Part shown: piece by piece, positions 1 through 10,710 of the stretch | How positions within the stretch are numbered: the stretch's first letter is position 1 | How the letters are laid out: the number at the start of each line of letters is the position of its first letter | Assembly: GCA_014218235.1 (NCBI GenBank) | Contig: CM024766.1 | Location: 26,447,346-26,511,345 of the forward strand | Length of the DNA stretch: 64,000 bases | From: Colocasia esculenta | Taxonomy: Eukaryota > Streptophyta > Magnoliopsida > Alismatales > Araceae | Reading direction: 5' to 3' | Program-made: the position numbers and the translations under genes | The notes under the pieces: model-generated | Database searches by the model: none | What the model saw: only the letters and a program-made list of their open reading frames with translations | What the model was told of the DNA's origin: nothing

Positions 1-2138
1 ATCCTTCCTTAGAGAGTTAGGAGCATGATAAGAGAGTCTCTGCATGATACTATAATTTCGGGCTACACTTGATTTTCTGTTCTTCATATGTTTTCTCGGG
101 ATTCGAGACCGAATTAGATCAAACCCTCAACATCAAAGTTCTTCTACTAGTTGTCCTCTTCATCATTAATGTTGAATGTTTTGTCTAAATGTCACTCATT
201 AAATAGTTATAAGAGTCATAAGTGAATCGCTGCATGAGATGTGTCATCGGGTTCCACATGACCATGTGTTGTGTTCTGGGAAAGCCACTAGTGTCGACAC
301 TGCCTGTGCTAGTGTCGACCTGCTGTCCCAAAACAACCCAGATGGTGTTCTGGGAAGCCCTCTAGTGTCGACACCACCCCATCTAGTGTCGACACACTCC
401 CCCAGTTTGACCCAGAAAGCTTCTGGGAACTGATCTAGTGTCGACACCACCTATGCTAGTGTCGACACACTGTCCCATATTGACCAGAAGGTTTTCTGGA
501 AGCTGTCTCTAGTGTCGACACTACCTGGACTCGTGTCGACACTACTTGACTGTTTTGTCTTGCATTTGAAGCACCGTGTCGACACTACCTGGACTCGTGT
601 CGACACGACTTGACCTTTTTGTCTTGTATTTGAGGCACTGTGTCGACACCACCTGAACTAGTGTCGACACTACCTGACCAGTTTTGCCTGTTTTTGTCTT
701 GTGTTTAGAGCATGGTGTCGACACCACCTGATCTAGTGTCGACACTATCCTTACAAGATTTTTTTGTATAATTTGAGTCTAATCATTTCATGATGTCTTC
801 AAGCATGTACATGATGTTATATGGTATGCATGGACTTAAAATAAATCAAACCATTAAAGGAAATGGTAATGATATGAATATGATTCTAATGTGTAAATTT
901 TGATTGTTCTTATGATCCTTGGATTATCTTATGATCTTGCTTATTGTCAATTGATAAGATAATAATATGATATGAATGTGGGGATGAATACATGATTAGT
1001 ACGGACATATTAGTGGTGTAAATGTTATGATTTGCATATAAGTTTCATGGTTTCATGTTTTTCGGTGTTCAATTGATTAATTGTCATATGCATACATGTT
1101 AGGAAAGTACATGTTCTACATATGATCTGTCTTTAGAAATACCCTCTTGTCAAGACATTAATGAATTATGAAATATAAGATACGATATTATCCTGCCTTG
1201 TTCTTTTGAGCTGTTTGTCATTCCTTGACTCTATAAATGATCATGTCCTTTTTACTATGAGCTTGTCATTGAAACTCTGTGGCCATAATATGAATATGTT
1301 TGTTCGGCACATCGTGGGACTCCGGTCCAAAACTTGATACAATGCTTGTGCAATAGGGCCCTGTCCGGTCTTGGGGAGGAGCGCCCCAACGTACTTGTTA
1401 ACCGAGGGAGTATGGACTCTTGGTGATTGGCATAGCACACTGACATGCAAGATTGTGAAAATGTGCCTTCTGTTTGACATGATAAGTTTGACTTGACATG
1501 ATTGATACGTTTGTTCTTGTGAACACATGAACACTGCTTGAATATGGCCAATCTCTTCTGACATGATTTTATTCTTGAATTATCTGTCCATTGTATATGG
1601 AACTCGACATTTGATCTGACATGTTATCCGTTCTACTTTGCTATTCAACTTGTTAGAAAAGCATGCATTGTCAGCATACTCATCAGCATATCTGCCTATA
1701 TAAAATGTTAATCATGTATACTAGTGCCCGCACGTGATTGAGATATAAATCCTACTGAGCTAGTTCGCTCACCCCTATCATCCTGCCCTTTTTCAGGTAG
1801 TGATGGAGAACCCGTGGAGTCAGATGGGGCCAGGCAAGAGTGACGAGCACCCGTCCTAGAATAGATGATTGTTTAGAAATAGAAATTGAGTAGTCTATGT
1901 AATAGTGAAATGTTTCTGGAAGTTATTTGAATAATGGACCCTTTGGTTAATTCTTCTTATATGAGGTTGTATCTAGTTGAATGAAATGAATTAAAGTATA
2001 CTATTGGTGACCATATTATAGTCTTGAATGTGTTGTTATATCTGAATGTGACTCTGCACTATTCAACTGTGATATGCTGGTTTGTATCGTTCACGTCCCC
2101 CGGTATTTATTCCGCTGCTAAATATTCGGGGCGTGACA
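1..2138 (+). repeat. 5' LTR of gypsy-1, left-truncated by the window
   Basis: The LTR ends at GTGACA just before the primer binding site. Its first roughly 840 bases lie outside the window, judged from the 3' LTR. It contains a palindrome array at 291-745 and, at about 1351-1390, a block CAATAGGGC...GGGGAGGAGCGCCC. Related blocks occur in the gypsy-2 LTR near 35818 and, inverted, in the minus-strand LTR near 32550. The segment 121-240 looks like a diverged second copy of the LTR region matching 7505-7640, which suggests an old internal duplication. Long ORFs here are not genes. Confidence 0.88.
291..745. repeat. Array of 14 GTGTCGAC palindromes in 7 phased pairs
   Basis: The motif GTGTCGACAC starts at 291, 312, 365, 386, 438, 459, 512, 533, 576, 597, 640, 661, 715 and 736. 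Thirteen of 14 copies are complete; the copy at 312 ends in CT. Within every pair the spacing is exactly 21 bp, and pairs recur every 64-75 bp. The 11-bp spacer is close to YACCTGNNCTA. The array lies upstream in the LTR and is missing from the 3' LTR of the same element. Confidence 0.95.
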
Positions 2139-2140
2139 GT

Positions 2141-2154
2141 TGGTATCAGAGCCT
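2141..2154 (+). other. Primer binding site of gypsy-1 (initiator tRNA-Met)
   Basis: TGGTATCAGAGCCT begins two bases after the LTR end. It is complementary to the 3' end of plant initiator tRNA-Met, the usual minus-strand primer of this class. Confidence 0.92.
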
Positions 2155-2319
2155 GAACTTTAGGGTCCAAGGGATAAGAACATAGAATGAAACTAGATTA
2201 CACGAGTCAAATCTGTCGTACCTAATGTGAGCTTGGGTAGAGCCATGGGAATAGAAGTCACATGTGATATATTTAGATGACTAACTTACATTATTATCTT
2301 GAAGGTGATCATTACCACA

Positions 2320-3300
2320 ATGGCCGCAGAACGTGCCCAGGCTAGGGACATGCAAAGAACCATACAGAACTTGACTCAGGCTATCTTACAAGCCACCCAG
2401 GGTGGAGGTAATCGCGGAGCCGGTGAACTCCACCGGAATTTTCGGAACATGGATCCACCTAGGTTTGAAGGGAGTACTAACCCAAATGTTGCTGAGCACT
2501 GGGTTAAAGAGATTGAAAGGATATTCAGGGTTATGCAATGTACAGACCAGAACAAGGTACTCCTGGCGACTTTCCAGTTGGAAAAGGATGCCAGGGCATG
2601 GTGGGAGTCGGTAGAAGCAACCCTCAATGGACAACAACTTACATGGGCTCAGTTCATTGAGCGTTTTAACGCCAAGTACTTTTCTGAGAGGGTCCAAGAA
2701 CGGAAAGCAGCCGAATTTGCGGCTTTGAAACAGAGAAGACTTAATGTGGCTGAGTATGAGGCCCAATTCTCTCGGCTGTCCCGATACGCTGTTCACTTGA
2801 TTGGGACAGAAAGGATGAAGGCGAAACGCTTTCTGAATGGCTTAAGGCCCCAGTTCATCACCCAACTGGCGCCAATGGACATTCAAACTTATGCTGAAAT
2901 GGTTAAGAAAGCTCAACTATTGGAAGATGCCATGGAGACTGCCGAAAGGATTAGGGGAAAATCCGTGAAACGGGAACAAGTGTCTTCTGCTGGGAGGTAT
3001 CAGCTGACTATTGGGAAGAAAAGGCCCAGTGGCGGGGTAAATGAACCAGCGGATAAAAAGCCGAAGGAACTAGGTAAGCAAGTAATGGTGGCAATGGGAG
3101 AAAGGTGTAAACATTGTGACCGAGCTGGTCATCGGACTGAAGAATGCTGGAGAGCGCAAGGGAGATGCCTACGCTGTGGGAGTCGTGACCATAGGATCTC
3201 GGACTGCCCAATGTTGAAAGAACAAGTCCCTCATGACAAACGTCAAAACGGACAGAAGAGGCAAGGCGGCTGCAAGCTGTCCAGGAACCAGAAACTGCTG
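2320..3300 (+). pseudogene. gag: gag polyprotein of gypsy-1 (capsid and zinc knuckles), frame-shifted at its end
   Basis: This is the structural protein that packages the element RNA. The start is taken at ATG 2320 (MAAERAQARDM); an in-frame upstream ATG near 2299 would add seven residues. A plant retrotransposon gag domain covers about residues 45-190 and includes the motif ARAWWESVE. Two CCHC zinc knuckles follow, CKHCDRAGHRTEEC (about 3112-3153) and CLRCGSRDHRISDC (about 3169-3210). The frame is open through both knuckles and then changes between about 3250 and 3315. The protease therefore lies in another frame, although in related elements gag and pol form one ORF. Confidence 0.85.
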
Positions 3301-3314
3301 AAGAAGGAGGTATC

Positions 3315-6300
3315 GTGGAAGGTACACTTACTATTCTTTCCCGACCTGCTTATGTTCTCTTTGATACAGGAGCTACGCACTCCTTCATTTCTCAAACATT
3401 TGTTGATACCCTATCTGTGGAACTAGTCCCAATGAAATCTGGAATAGTTGTGTCAACCTTGATTGGTCCGAGTACCAATCTTACAAACCATATGCCATCT
3501 AGTGAGGTGTTGATTGAAACCCAAAACCTACTAGCAAATTTAATATGTATGGACATGGCAGGGTATGATGTGATACTGGGAGCATACTGGATGTCTGAAC
3601 ATGGGGCTAGTATAAATTGCAGGAGAAGTAGGGTAACTTTTAGCCAGTACCCAAAACTAGTGTTCACAGGGGATAGAAACCGTAGGAGATTGTCACTTAT
3701 CTCTGCACTGCAAGCCAAAAGGATGATGAGGAAAGGTTGTATGGCCTTTCTTGCTGCTGTAGTCATTGCAAAGAAGGAAGTCAAGGTAGAGGACATCCAT
3801 GTCGTCATCGAATACGCTGATGTTTTCCCCAAAGACTTGCCCGGAATTCCTCCGGAGCGAGAGGTCGATTTTACCATCGAATTGGTCCCTGGTGCAGCAC
3901 TGGTATCTAGGGCACCATATAGAATGTCCCCAGCAGAACTGAAGGAATTAAAAGAACAACTGATGGAGCTGTTAGAGAAGTTTTCATCCGACCAAGCACA
4001 TCGCCATGGGGTGCACCGGTCCTCTTCGTCAAGAAGAAAGATGGGTCGATGAGACTATGCATAGATTACAGACAACTGAATCAGTTAACCATCAAGAACA
4101 AATACCCTCTGCCAAGAATTGATGAGTTGTTTGATCAATTATCCGGAGCTAGGTACTTCTCAAAAATAGATCTCCGATCTGGTTATCATCAATTGAGGAT
4201 CAAAGGAGAAGACATTCACAAGACTGCCTTCCGAAGCAGGTATGGGCATTATGAATTTATTGTTATGCCTTTTGGACTAACAAATGCCCCTGCAGTTTTC
4301 ATGCAACTGATGAATAGCATTTATCGCCCATATCTTAATAAGTTCGTGGTGGTATTCATCGATGATATACTAATTTATTTCAAGACAAAGGAAGAGCATG
4401 AGGAGCATTTGAGGATTTCGTTGCAGATTTTGAGGGAGAACAAATTATATGCCAAGTTAAGTAAATGTGAATTCTGGCTTGAGGAGGTATCCTTTCTCGG
4501 GCATGTGGTGACCAAAGATGGTATCACTGTTGATCCATCAAAGGTTGAGGCTGTGTTGAAATGGGAAAGACCGACAAGCGTCACAGAGATCAGGAGTTTT
4601 CTGGGATTAGCTGGGTATTATCGAAGGTTTATAAAAGATTTTTCAAAGATTACAGTACCATTAACCAAGCTGACCCGGAAGGAAAATCCATTTGTGTGGA
4701 ATGAGGATTGCGAGGAAAGTTTCAATAACTTGAAGAAGTGTCTGACTACTGCCCCTGTCCTCGCCTTACCCACTGAAGAGGGAGGATTTGAAATTTATTC
4801 AGATGCTTCTGGTACTGGACTGGGATGTGTCCTAATGCAACAAGGGAAGATAATATCTTATGCTTCCAGACAATTGAAGATCCACGAAGTGAACTATCCG
4901 GTTCATGACTTGGAGTTAGCAGCTGTGGTATTCGCCTTAAAGATTTGGAGGCATTATATCTATGGTGAGCAATTTAAAGTCTTTTCTGACCACAAGAGTT
5001 TGAAATACCTGTTCTCACAGAAGGAGCTTAACATGAGACAAAGAAGGTGGTTAGAGTACCTTAAGGACTTTGACCTTTCCATCCAATATCACCCTAGGAA
5101 AGCCAATGTAGTGGCAGACGCTCTAAGTAGACAACCAGGAACTGTTCTAGCTAGTATGATGCTGGGCGAATGGAAGTTACTGGAGCAATTTGCAAGTCTG
5201 AATTTAGACATGGAAAAGAAGGAGAAACAAGTAATGATTTCTAATCTCCAGATACAATCCGGTCTGCTGACCGAAATCCAGGAGAAATAGGGAGAAGACC
5301 CATTCTTAGTTCAGATCAGGGAGAAGTTAGAACAAAGACCCGACTTTACTCTATCAGCTGAAGGAAGATTATTATTCAGGGGTAGAACATGTGTCCCTGA
5401 TCATGAAGAACTCAAGAAAAGATTACTGAATGAAGCTCACCAGTCCAAATATACGATTCATCTAGGATCAACAAAGATGTACCAAGATTTAAAAAGGTCG
5501 TACTAGTGGCCAAACATGAAGAGGGATGTGGCCGATCATGTGGCATACTGTTTGACATGCATGAAAGTCAAAGCCGAACATTTCCGTACGGCTGGTGGAC
5601 TGCTACCACTAGAAATCCCAGAGTGGAAGTGGGATAGTATCGGTATGGACTTTATCATGGGATTGCCCAAGACTAGAGGTGGTAAGGATGTAATTTGGGT
5701 AATAGTTGACCAATTAACTAAGTCGGCTCACTTCTTTCCGATCAAGAGTACATGGTCAGTAGATGTGTTGGCCGCTCTATATGTTAAGGAAGTAGTTAGA
5801 CTACATGGGGTTCCATCTAGCATAATATCAGATCGGGACCCTAGATTTACTTCACACTTCTGGAAGGGTTTACAAGCAGCAATGGGTACTAAATTAAATT
5901 TTAGTACTGCCTTCCACCCTCAGACTGATGGATAAACTGAAAGGACCAATCAAATTGTGGAGGATATGCTTCGTGCTCTGGTGCTAGATTTCAGAGGGCG
6001 ATGGGATGATCAGTTGTACCTGATGGAGTTCGCATATAACAACAGTTATCAGGCCAGTATCAAGATGGCTCCATTTGAAGCCTTATATGGCAGGAGTTGT
6101 AGATCACCCCTTTGTTGGGAAGAGGTTGGGGAGAACCAATGGGCTGGACCCGACTTAATTGAAGCTACTGTCAGAAAGGTTCAGATTGTCAGGGAACGTC
6201 TGAAGATAGCACAATCCAGGCAGAAGAGTTATGCAGACAAGAGAAGGAGAGAACTAGAATTTCAGGTTGGCGAGCATGTTTTCTTGAAGGTCTCACCTTC

Positions 6301-6730
6301 AAGGGGAATACAAAGATTTGGGATCAAAGGAAAACTAAGTCCTAAATTCATAGGGCCATTTGAAATTCTGGAAAGAATTGGTCAGGTGGCGTATAGACTT
6401 GCATTACCGCCGCAACTAGCAAACGTGCATAATGTGTTCCACATATCCATGCTGCGGAAGTACTTATTCAATGCCGACCATGTAATTGATCACGAGGACT
6501 TGGAGATTCGGGAGGACCTGACTTATGAAGAGAAGCCGATCAAACTGTTGGATCGGAAGATTCAGCGACTCAGGAATCGTACCATACCTATGGTGAAGGT
6601 CCAATGGAGTAGAGATGGAGTTACTAATGCTACTGGGAAACAGAGGATAGAATGAAGAAAAACCACCCGGAGCTATTCTCAGGTACGATCTACACCATTA
6701 TGCGTAAATTTGGGGACCAAATTTCTTAAG
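3315..6730 (+). pseudogene. pol: pol polyprotein of gypsy-1 (protease, RT, RNase H, integrase, chromodomain-like tail), broken
   Basis: The domain order is protease (LFDTGATHSF near 3358), reverse transcriptase (IDLRSGYHQLRI near 4170; catalytic FIDD near 4357), RNase H (EIYSDASGTGLG near 4789), integrase zinc-binding region (5400-5580), integrase core (GMDFIMGLPK near 5643; SDRDPRF near 5830), GPY/F module (KLSPKFIGPFEIL near 6331) and a C-terminal chromodomain-like tail. Breaks visible by comparison with gypsy-2: a one-base loss near 3980 before the RT, in-frame stops at 5288-5290 (TAG), 5504-5506 (TAG) and 5933-5935 (TAA, next to the catalytic glutamate), and a frame change near 6635. The RT to RNase H block 4049-5287 is open. 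It cannot give a full product as it stands. Confidence 0.9.
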
Positions 6731-6740
6731 TGGGGGAGAA
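6728..6740 (+). other. Polypurine tract of gypsy-1
   Basis: AAGTGGGGGAGAA lies directly before the 3' LTR start TGTAACACCC. This is the expected position of the plus-strand primer. Confidence 0.88.
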
Positions 6741-8032
6741 TGTAACACCCAGAAAATTAAAAAAAAATTAAAATTTCAGAAATATAGAGGGATAAAAATA
6801 AATAACGTATTAGAGAGACTTCCAATACCATGTGTTAATAACCTATTAATAAGATTGGGCCAATAGAGCATATTTGGCCCAAGGATATGAACAAACTAGG
6901 ACAGAAAATTGCCCAGAAATTCATGTATGTAATTATGCAGTAATTAGGGAGGGTAATTTAGAGTCATATTATGGATGAGTAGTCATGTAAGGTAAGCCAA
7001 AACTGAACTCAATCTCAATTAGTGGTTTCCTAAACCTTTGCTACCTCTTTTGGGTAAGAGAATCCCAGATTTCCTGGAAACTAGGAAACAGAGCTCGTAG
7101 CCCCTTTCCTAGTATCGTTAGGACTCTTAACAACATCCTAAAACTATAAGAACTCGTCCCTAAACTCTTGGGGAAGGCTTAAAACAAAGTTTGGGTCGTT
7201 TGGAGGCAAGCAAGAACTTCTGAGGAGCAGGAGAAAGGCTGGGAATCCGGAGCTTAATTCATCCTCTGCATCCTCTGTTGTGTCCAGAACATCAACAGGT
7301 TTTAGATCTTCATAAAGGTAGGTGTTCTCGGGCCAAGATTACAGAAACCCAATGCCAACATGTAGTTTCTTGAGTCTAGGATCATTTGCACTTGAGTTGC
7401 CCAATTTTCATGGAGTATTCATCGTGTATTGGTGATTTTCCCGAAGTCTTGCACAGTTAGGGCTTTTTCCGTTCGTCTTGTTGTGCACATGATTCACGAC
7501 TGAATTTGACTAAACTTTCTTCATGAAAGTTCTTCCAATTGAAGTCACGATCATCTTTTATGTTGGACGTTTTATCCAAAAACCCTTCCTTAGAGAGTTA
7601 GGAGCATGATAAGAGAGTCTCTGCATGATACTGTAATTTCGGGCTACACTTGATTTTCTGTTCTTCATATGGTCAGTCGGCTCACTTCTTTCCGATCAAG
7701 AGTACATGGTCAGTAGATCCCAGTTTAGAAATAGTGACGAGCACCCGTCCTAGAATAGATGACAGTTTAGAAATAGAAATTGAGTAGTCTATGTAATAGT
7801 GAAACTTTTCTAGAAGTTATTTGAATAATGGATCCTTTGGTTAATTCTTCTTATATGAGGTTGTATCTAGTTGAATGAAATGAATTAAAGTATACTATTG
7901 GTGACCATATTATAGTCTTGAATGTGTTGTTATATCTGAATGTGACTCTGCACTATTCAACTGTGATACGCCAGTTTGTATCGTTCACGTCCCCCGGTAT
8001 TTATTCCGCTTCTAAATATTCGGGGCGTGACA
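6741..8032 (+). repeat. 3' LTR of gypsy-1, internally rearranged (1292 bp)
   Basis: It starts TGTAACACCC and ends GGGGCGTGACA. Its left part extends beyond what the window shows of the 5' LTR. Positions 7582-7671 match window 1-90, and 7735-8032 match 1841-2138. The roughly 1.75 kb lying between these blocks in the 5' LTR, including the palindrome array, is absent and replaced by about 60 bp of other sequence. The LTRs are therefore unequal, which is unusual because both should be copied from one template. Confidence 0.88.
7675..7718 (+). repeat. 44-bp copy of integrase coding sequence inside the 3' LTR
   Basis: The 44 bases 7675-7718 are identical to 5721-5764 in the integrase core of the same element. 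They are followed by CAGTTTAGAAATAG at 7721-7734, which recurs at 7763-7776. The insert sits exactly where the 5' LTR middle is missing. Confidence 0.93.
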
Positions 8033-8102
8033 TCGGGTGTGAAGAGAAGACCTGTTGTTGAGTGGATAGTTGTTCCCTTCGGCAAGAAGGAAGACCTGTT
8101 AC
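8033..8102 (+). repeat. Left remnant of an old copia LTR (leader part)
   Basis: The text GTGTGAAGAGAAGACCTG and CCCTTCGGCAAGAAGGAAGACC matches the repeated leader motifs in the copia LTRs at 40810-40930 and 51650-51810 in kind and orientation. It continues at 24157 across the CACTA element. The rest of this LTR lies left of gypsy-1, outside the window. Confidence 0.7.
8100..8102. other. Left target duplication (TAC) of the CACTA element
   Basis: TAC before the terminal CACTA at 8103 matches TAC at 24154-24156. Three-base duplications are the rule for CACTA transposons. Confidence 0.85.
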
Positions 8103-8131
8103 CACTATAAAAGAACAAACATTTGTCAGCG
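8103..8131 (+). repeat. Left terminal inverted repeat of the CACTA element
   Basis: CACTATAAAAGAACAAACAT and following bases pair with the inverse of 24125-24153. Most differences are transitions. Confidence 0.85.
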
Positions 8132-8488
8132 GTTGGAAGCCGCTGACAAATATTAAGGAATCAAAGACATATGGTTATTTCTGCGGCTACCCAAGCGCTG
8201 CCAAAGTCGTTGCCAAAAAGTCCGTGAACATACCTTATGTCAGCGGTTTATTGTCGCCGCTGACATATATATCATTTGTCCGCGACTATTAAAGCCGCGG
8301 ACATAAAGTATAATTGGCAGCGGTTGTAACAACTGCCGCAATAGACTTTACAGCAACAGCTGTCCGTCACGGCCATTAGTATATTATGGCCGCGGCTTGT
8401 AGCCGCGGATATATGTGGCTTTTATCAGCGGATGAAGCCCCTGCCTTAAATATTTATTGTCAGCAGTCATAAGCACCGCGGCCATATG
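8125..8488. repeat. CACTA subterminal palindromic repeats, left end
   Basis: There are about eight imperfect palindromes of the type GTCAGCGGTT...GCCGCTGAC, for example 8128-8150, 8241-8264, 8276-8303, 8315-8340 and 8388-8408. In En/Spm elements such repeats bind the small TNPA-type protein; that role is inferred here. The array is cut by the solo LTR and resumes at 10389. Confidence 0.82.
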
Positions 8489-8699
8489 TGTTGAACCACT
8501 TTATGGTTGTCCTTATATTTTGGTGATAATAAAAATTATGATGATTTCATATATATCTTTGTTGATTAAATACTATTGAATATTTTGTTTCATCTGTGTC
8601 GCATCAATCTCATAGCAAAATGCTGAGTCTCACATTGATGCAATATGGCGCACTAAAATGATAAAATCGATGTTTAATCTATATACATCGATTTCAGTT

Positions 8700-9255
8700 C
8701 AAGTGCCAAAATTAATAAGCGCTACAACGATTTGGTTTTAATTGATTTTTTAAAAGCGCTACAATGACTTCTTAAGTGGCCTTAACTATTTGTTAAGAAA
8801 TTGATCTCACAACGACTTCTTAAGTGGCCTTAACGATTTGTTAAGAAATCGATCTCACAATGACTTCTTAAGTGGCCTTAACTATTTGTTAAGAAATCGA
8901 TCTCAGAACGATTCCTTTTATAGCTACAACGATTTGCCCTCATATCGATTTCGTTCTCATAACGATTTGATAAGTTTCACATCGAATTGGGTCTCGTAAC
9001 GATTTCATAAGTGAGCGCAACGATTTGCCCTCACATCGATTTGCCCTTCATAACGATTTCATAAGTGATCACATCGATTTCTTCAGATGATCACAACGAT
9101 TTGCTTGCATAACGATTTCATAAGTGATCACATCGATTTCTTCAGGTGATCACAATGATTTGCTTGCATAACAATTTCATAAGTGATCACATCGATTTGT
9201 TCATAATCTTGCAACGATTTTCTTATAAATGAACAACGATTTTATAAGTCATATC
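8700..9255 (+). repeat. AACGATTT minisatellite in the solo LTR
   Basis: Degenerate units of about 20 bp, of the type CATAACGATTTCATAAGTGA and CACATCGATTTCTTCAG, recur over about 550 bp. This is the same motif class as in LTRs A and B. Confidence 0.85.
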
Positions 9256-9556
9256 CACATCAATTTCTTTTGTATGTTCAAGTGTTTTTGGCGCCTAAAT
9301 GAAAAGTCAAATATCTTCTGACAAAAAGCTACATGCGTAATTTCTCAATCCTGTCAGAAAAAGATATGACTTATCAGTTTTAGCATGTTAAGAGAAACAC
9401 CGTAGCATGCACAGCTTTCATGTAAACACTCTTTTATGCTAACACTTTCTTCCATGCTCACAGACCTCGAAGACCACCAGAGTGATCAAGACAAGAGATG
9501 AGCAACGGGTAGAACTCCAACGGATCTCTTCAACGGATCCTTTTCAAAAGCCTCTC

Positions 9557-9564
9557 ATATAAAA
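9557..9564 (+). promoter_or_regulatory. Putative TATA box of the solo copia LTR
   Basis: ATATAAAA lies about 520 bp before the leader hairpins, in the same relative place as the TATA-like boxes of LTRs A and B. This is a motif call only. Confidence 0.5.
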
Positions 9565-10388
9565 GATGAAGCATGGCTAAAGAAAGACAAGAACCTTTTC
9601 CTGAATATTTTTCAAGGAGTGTACAACTGTGAGAAGAACCTTCACGCCAAAAACACTCAGAGAAAGAGAGAAGAGCTCGAGCCAAAAATCTACAGAAGCT
9701 TTCAAAGCAGAAGTCTTCATCGCCTTCAAGCCTTCTTCTCTTCCATTCTCCCTGTGCTCATTGTAATCTTGGGGGAGAGTCTGTGACTGTGAGCTAAGTC
9801 CTGAGTGTTCATCTTGTAATAGCTCTCAGTCTGATCTTTCTTTTCTAAGAAAGATTTCTGTCCAGCTGTAGGACTGTATACAGTGTGTAACCTAGCTAGA
9901 GGTTAGTCTCTAGCAGAACCTTGTTGGGGTTTGTACCAACAGGACCTAGCTGGGGGTTTAAGTCTAGCAGAACCGCACTGGGGTTTGTTCCAGGAGTTTT
10001 ACTTCTGAACCTGTAAAAGAAGTAGGTTTGCTTCTGAGCCTAGAAAAGAAGTGGGCTGCCTTCTTGCCCGGGAAAGAGAAGAAGACCTGGTGGGGTATCC
10101 AGGGTGTTGTAGTGTCCTTGAAGGGGACTGTACCTTCGGTTAGTGAAATCTCAAGAGTTTGCTTGGGGACTGGACGTAGGACTTCTATGTGGGAAGGGCC
10201 AAACCAGGATAAATCTCATGTGTCCTTTGTGTGATTGTTCTTTTGCTTCCGCACTGCTACTCTTCATCACACTAACACTAACCAAACTTTTAAGTGTTCA
10301 CATTTTGATTTCAGATTTCAGAAAAACCTATTCACCCCCCCCCCCCTCTAGGTTACCTTGCTGCCGTACATAAAGGGCCAACAATATG

Positions 10389-10470
10389 TTGTCTTTTTGT
10401 CAGCATGTACTAGCCGCGGACATATGTTCCTTTGGCAGCGACTTTCTAGCCGCTGACATGTTTCTAGAAA
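10389..10470. repeat. CACTA subterminal repeats resumed after the solo LTR
   Basis: GTCAGCATGTACTAGCCGCG and GGCAGCGACTTTCTAGCCGC continue the array of 8125-8488 after the ATATG duplication. Confidence 0.8.
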
Positions 10471-10710
10471 GAAAAAAAACTTATTTAATACCACACTCTA
10501 TTCATATATGAACCACTTGGATCATTCAATCACATATATTATCATTGAGCCACCACTCAGGCTCGCTGGATCATTCAATCACACACTATTAAGCCACCAC
10601 CCAGGCTCATTGGATCATTCAATCACACACATAGAATATAATGCATAAATATTATTATATAAATATCCAGAAAAGTAGAAAATGTACGTGAAGTGTAATA
10701 AAATAAGAGA

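Larger units (their letters stand above)
1..8032 (+). mobile_element. Ty3/gypsy LTR retrotransposon, Tekay-type chromovirus (gypsy-1), left edge outside window
   Basis: The order is 5' LTR, iMet primer site, gag, protease, reverse transcriptase, RNase H, integrase with a degenerate C-terminal chromodomain-like tail, polypurine tract, 3' LTR. The LTR starts TGTAACACCC at 6741 and ends GGGGCGTGACA at 2138 and 8032. The arrangement and the C-terminal tail fit the plant Tekay/Del chromovirus clade. The two LTRs align at both ends (window 1-90 with about 7582-7671; 1841-2138 with 7735-8032) but differ in the middle. Coding regions are broken, so the copy is dead. It sits in an old copia LTR; the five bases after it, TCGGG at 8033-8037, would be the right target duplication, but the left one is outside the window. 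Confidence 0.9.
8489..10383 (+). mobile_element. Solo copia LTR (SIRE-type) inside the CACTA element
   Basis: It begins TGTTGAACC, ends GGGCCAACA, and is flanked by the 5-bp duplication ATATG (8484-8488 and 10384-10388). No primer site or internal region follows, so this is a solo LTR left by LTR-LTR recombination. It shares the architecture of LTRs A and B: an array of AACGATTT motifs (8710-9250), a TATA-like box, leader hairpin text ACCTGGTGGGGTATCCAGGG (10085-10104), the block GGACTGGACGTAGGAC (10168-10183) and a C-rich end before CTCTAGG. Confidence 0.92.

Noticed and set aside
239..745. Short open frames over the GTGTCGACAC array
   Set aside because: Repeat-driven; no conserved protein and located in an LTR.
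2141..2154. tRNA-like matches (also at 36551, 41215 and 52097)
   Set aside because: Only the 3' end complement of tRNA-iMet is present at LTR borders; these are primer sites, not tRNA genes.
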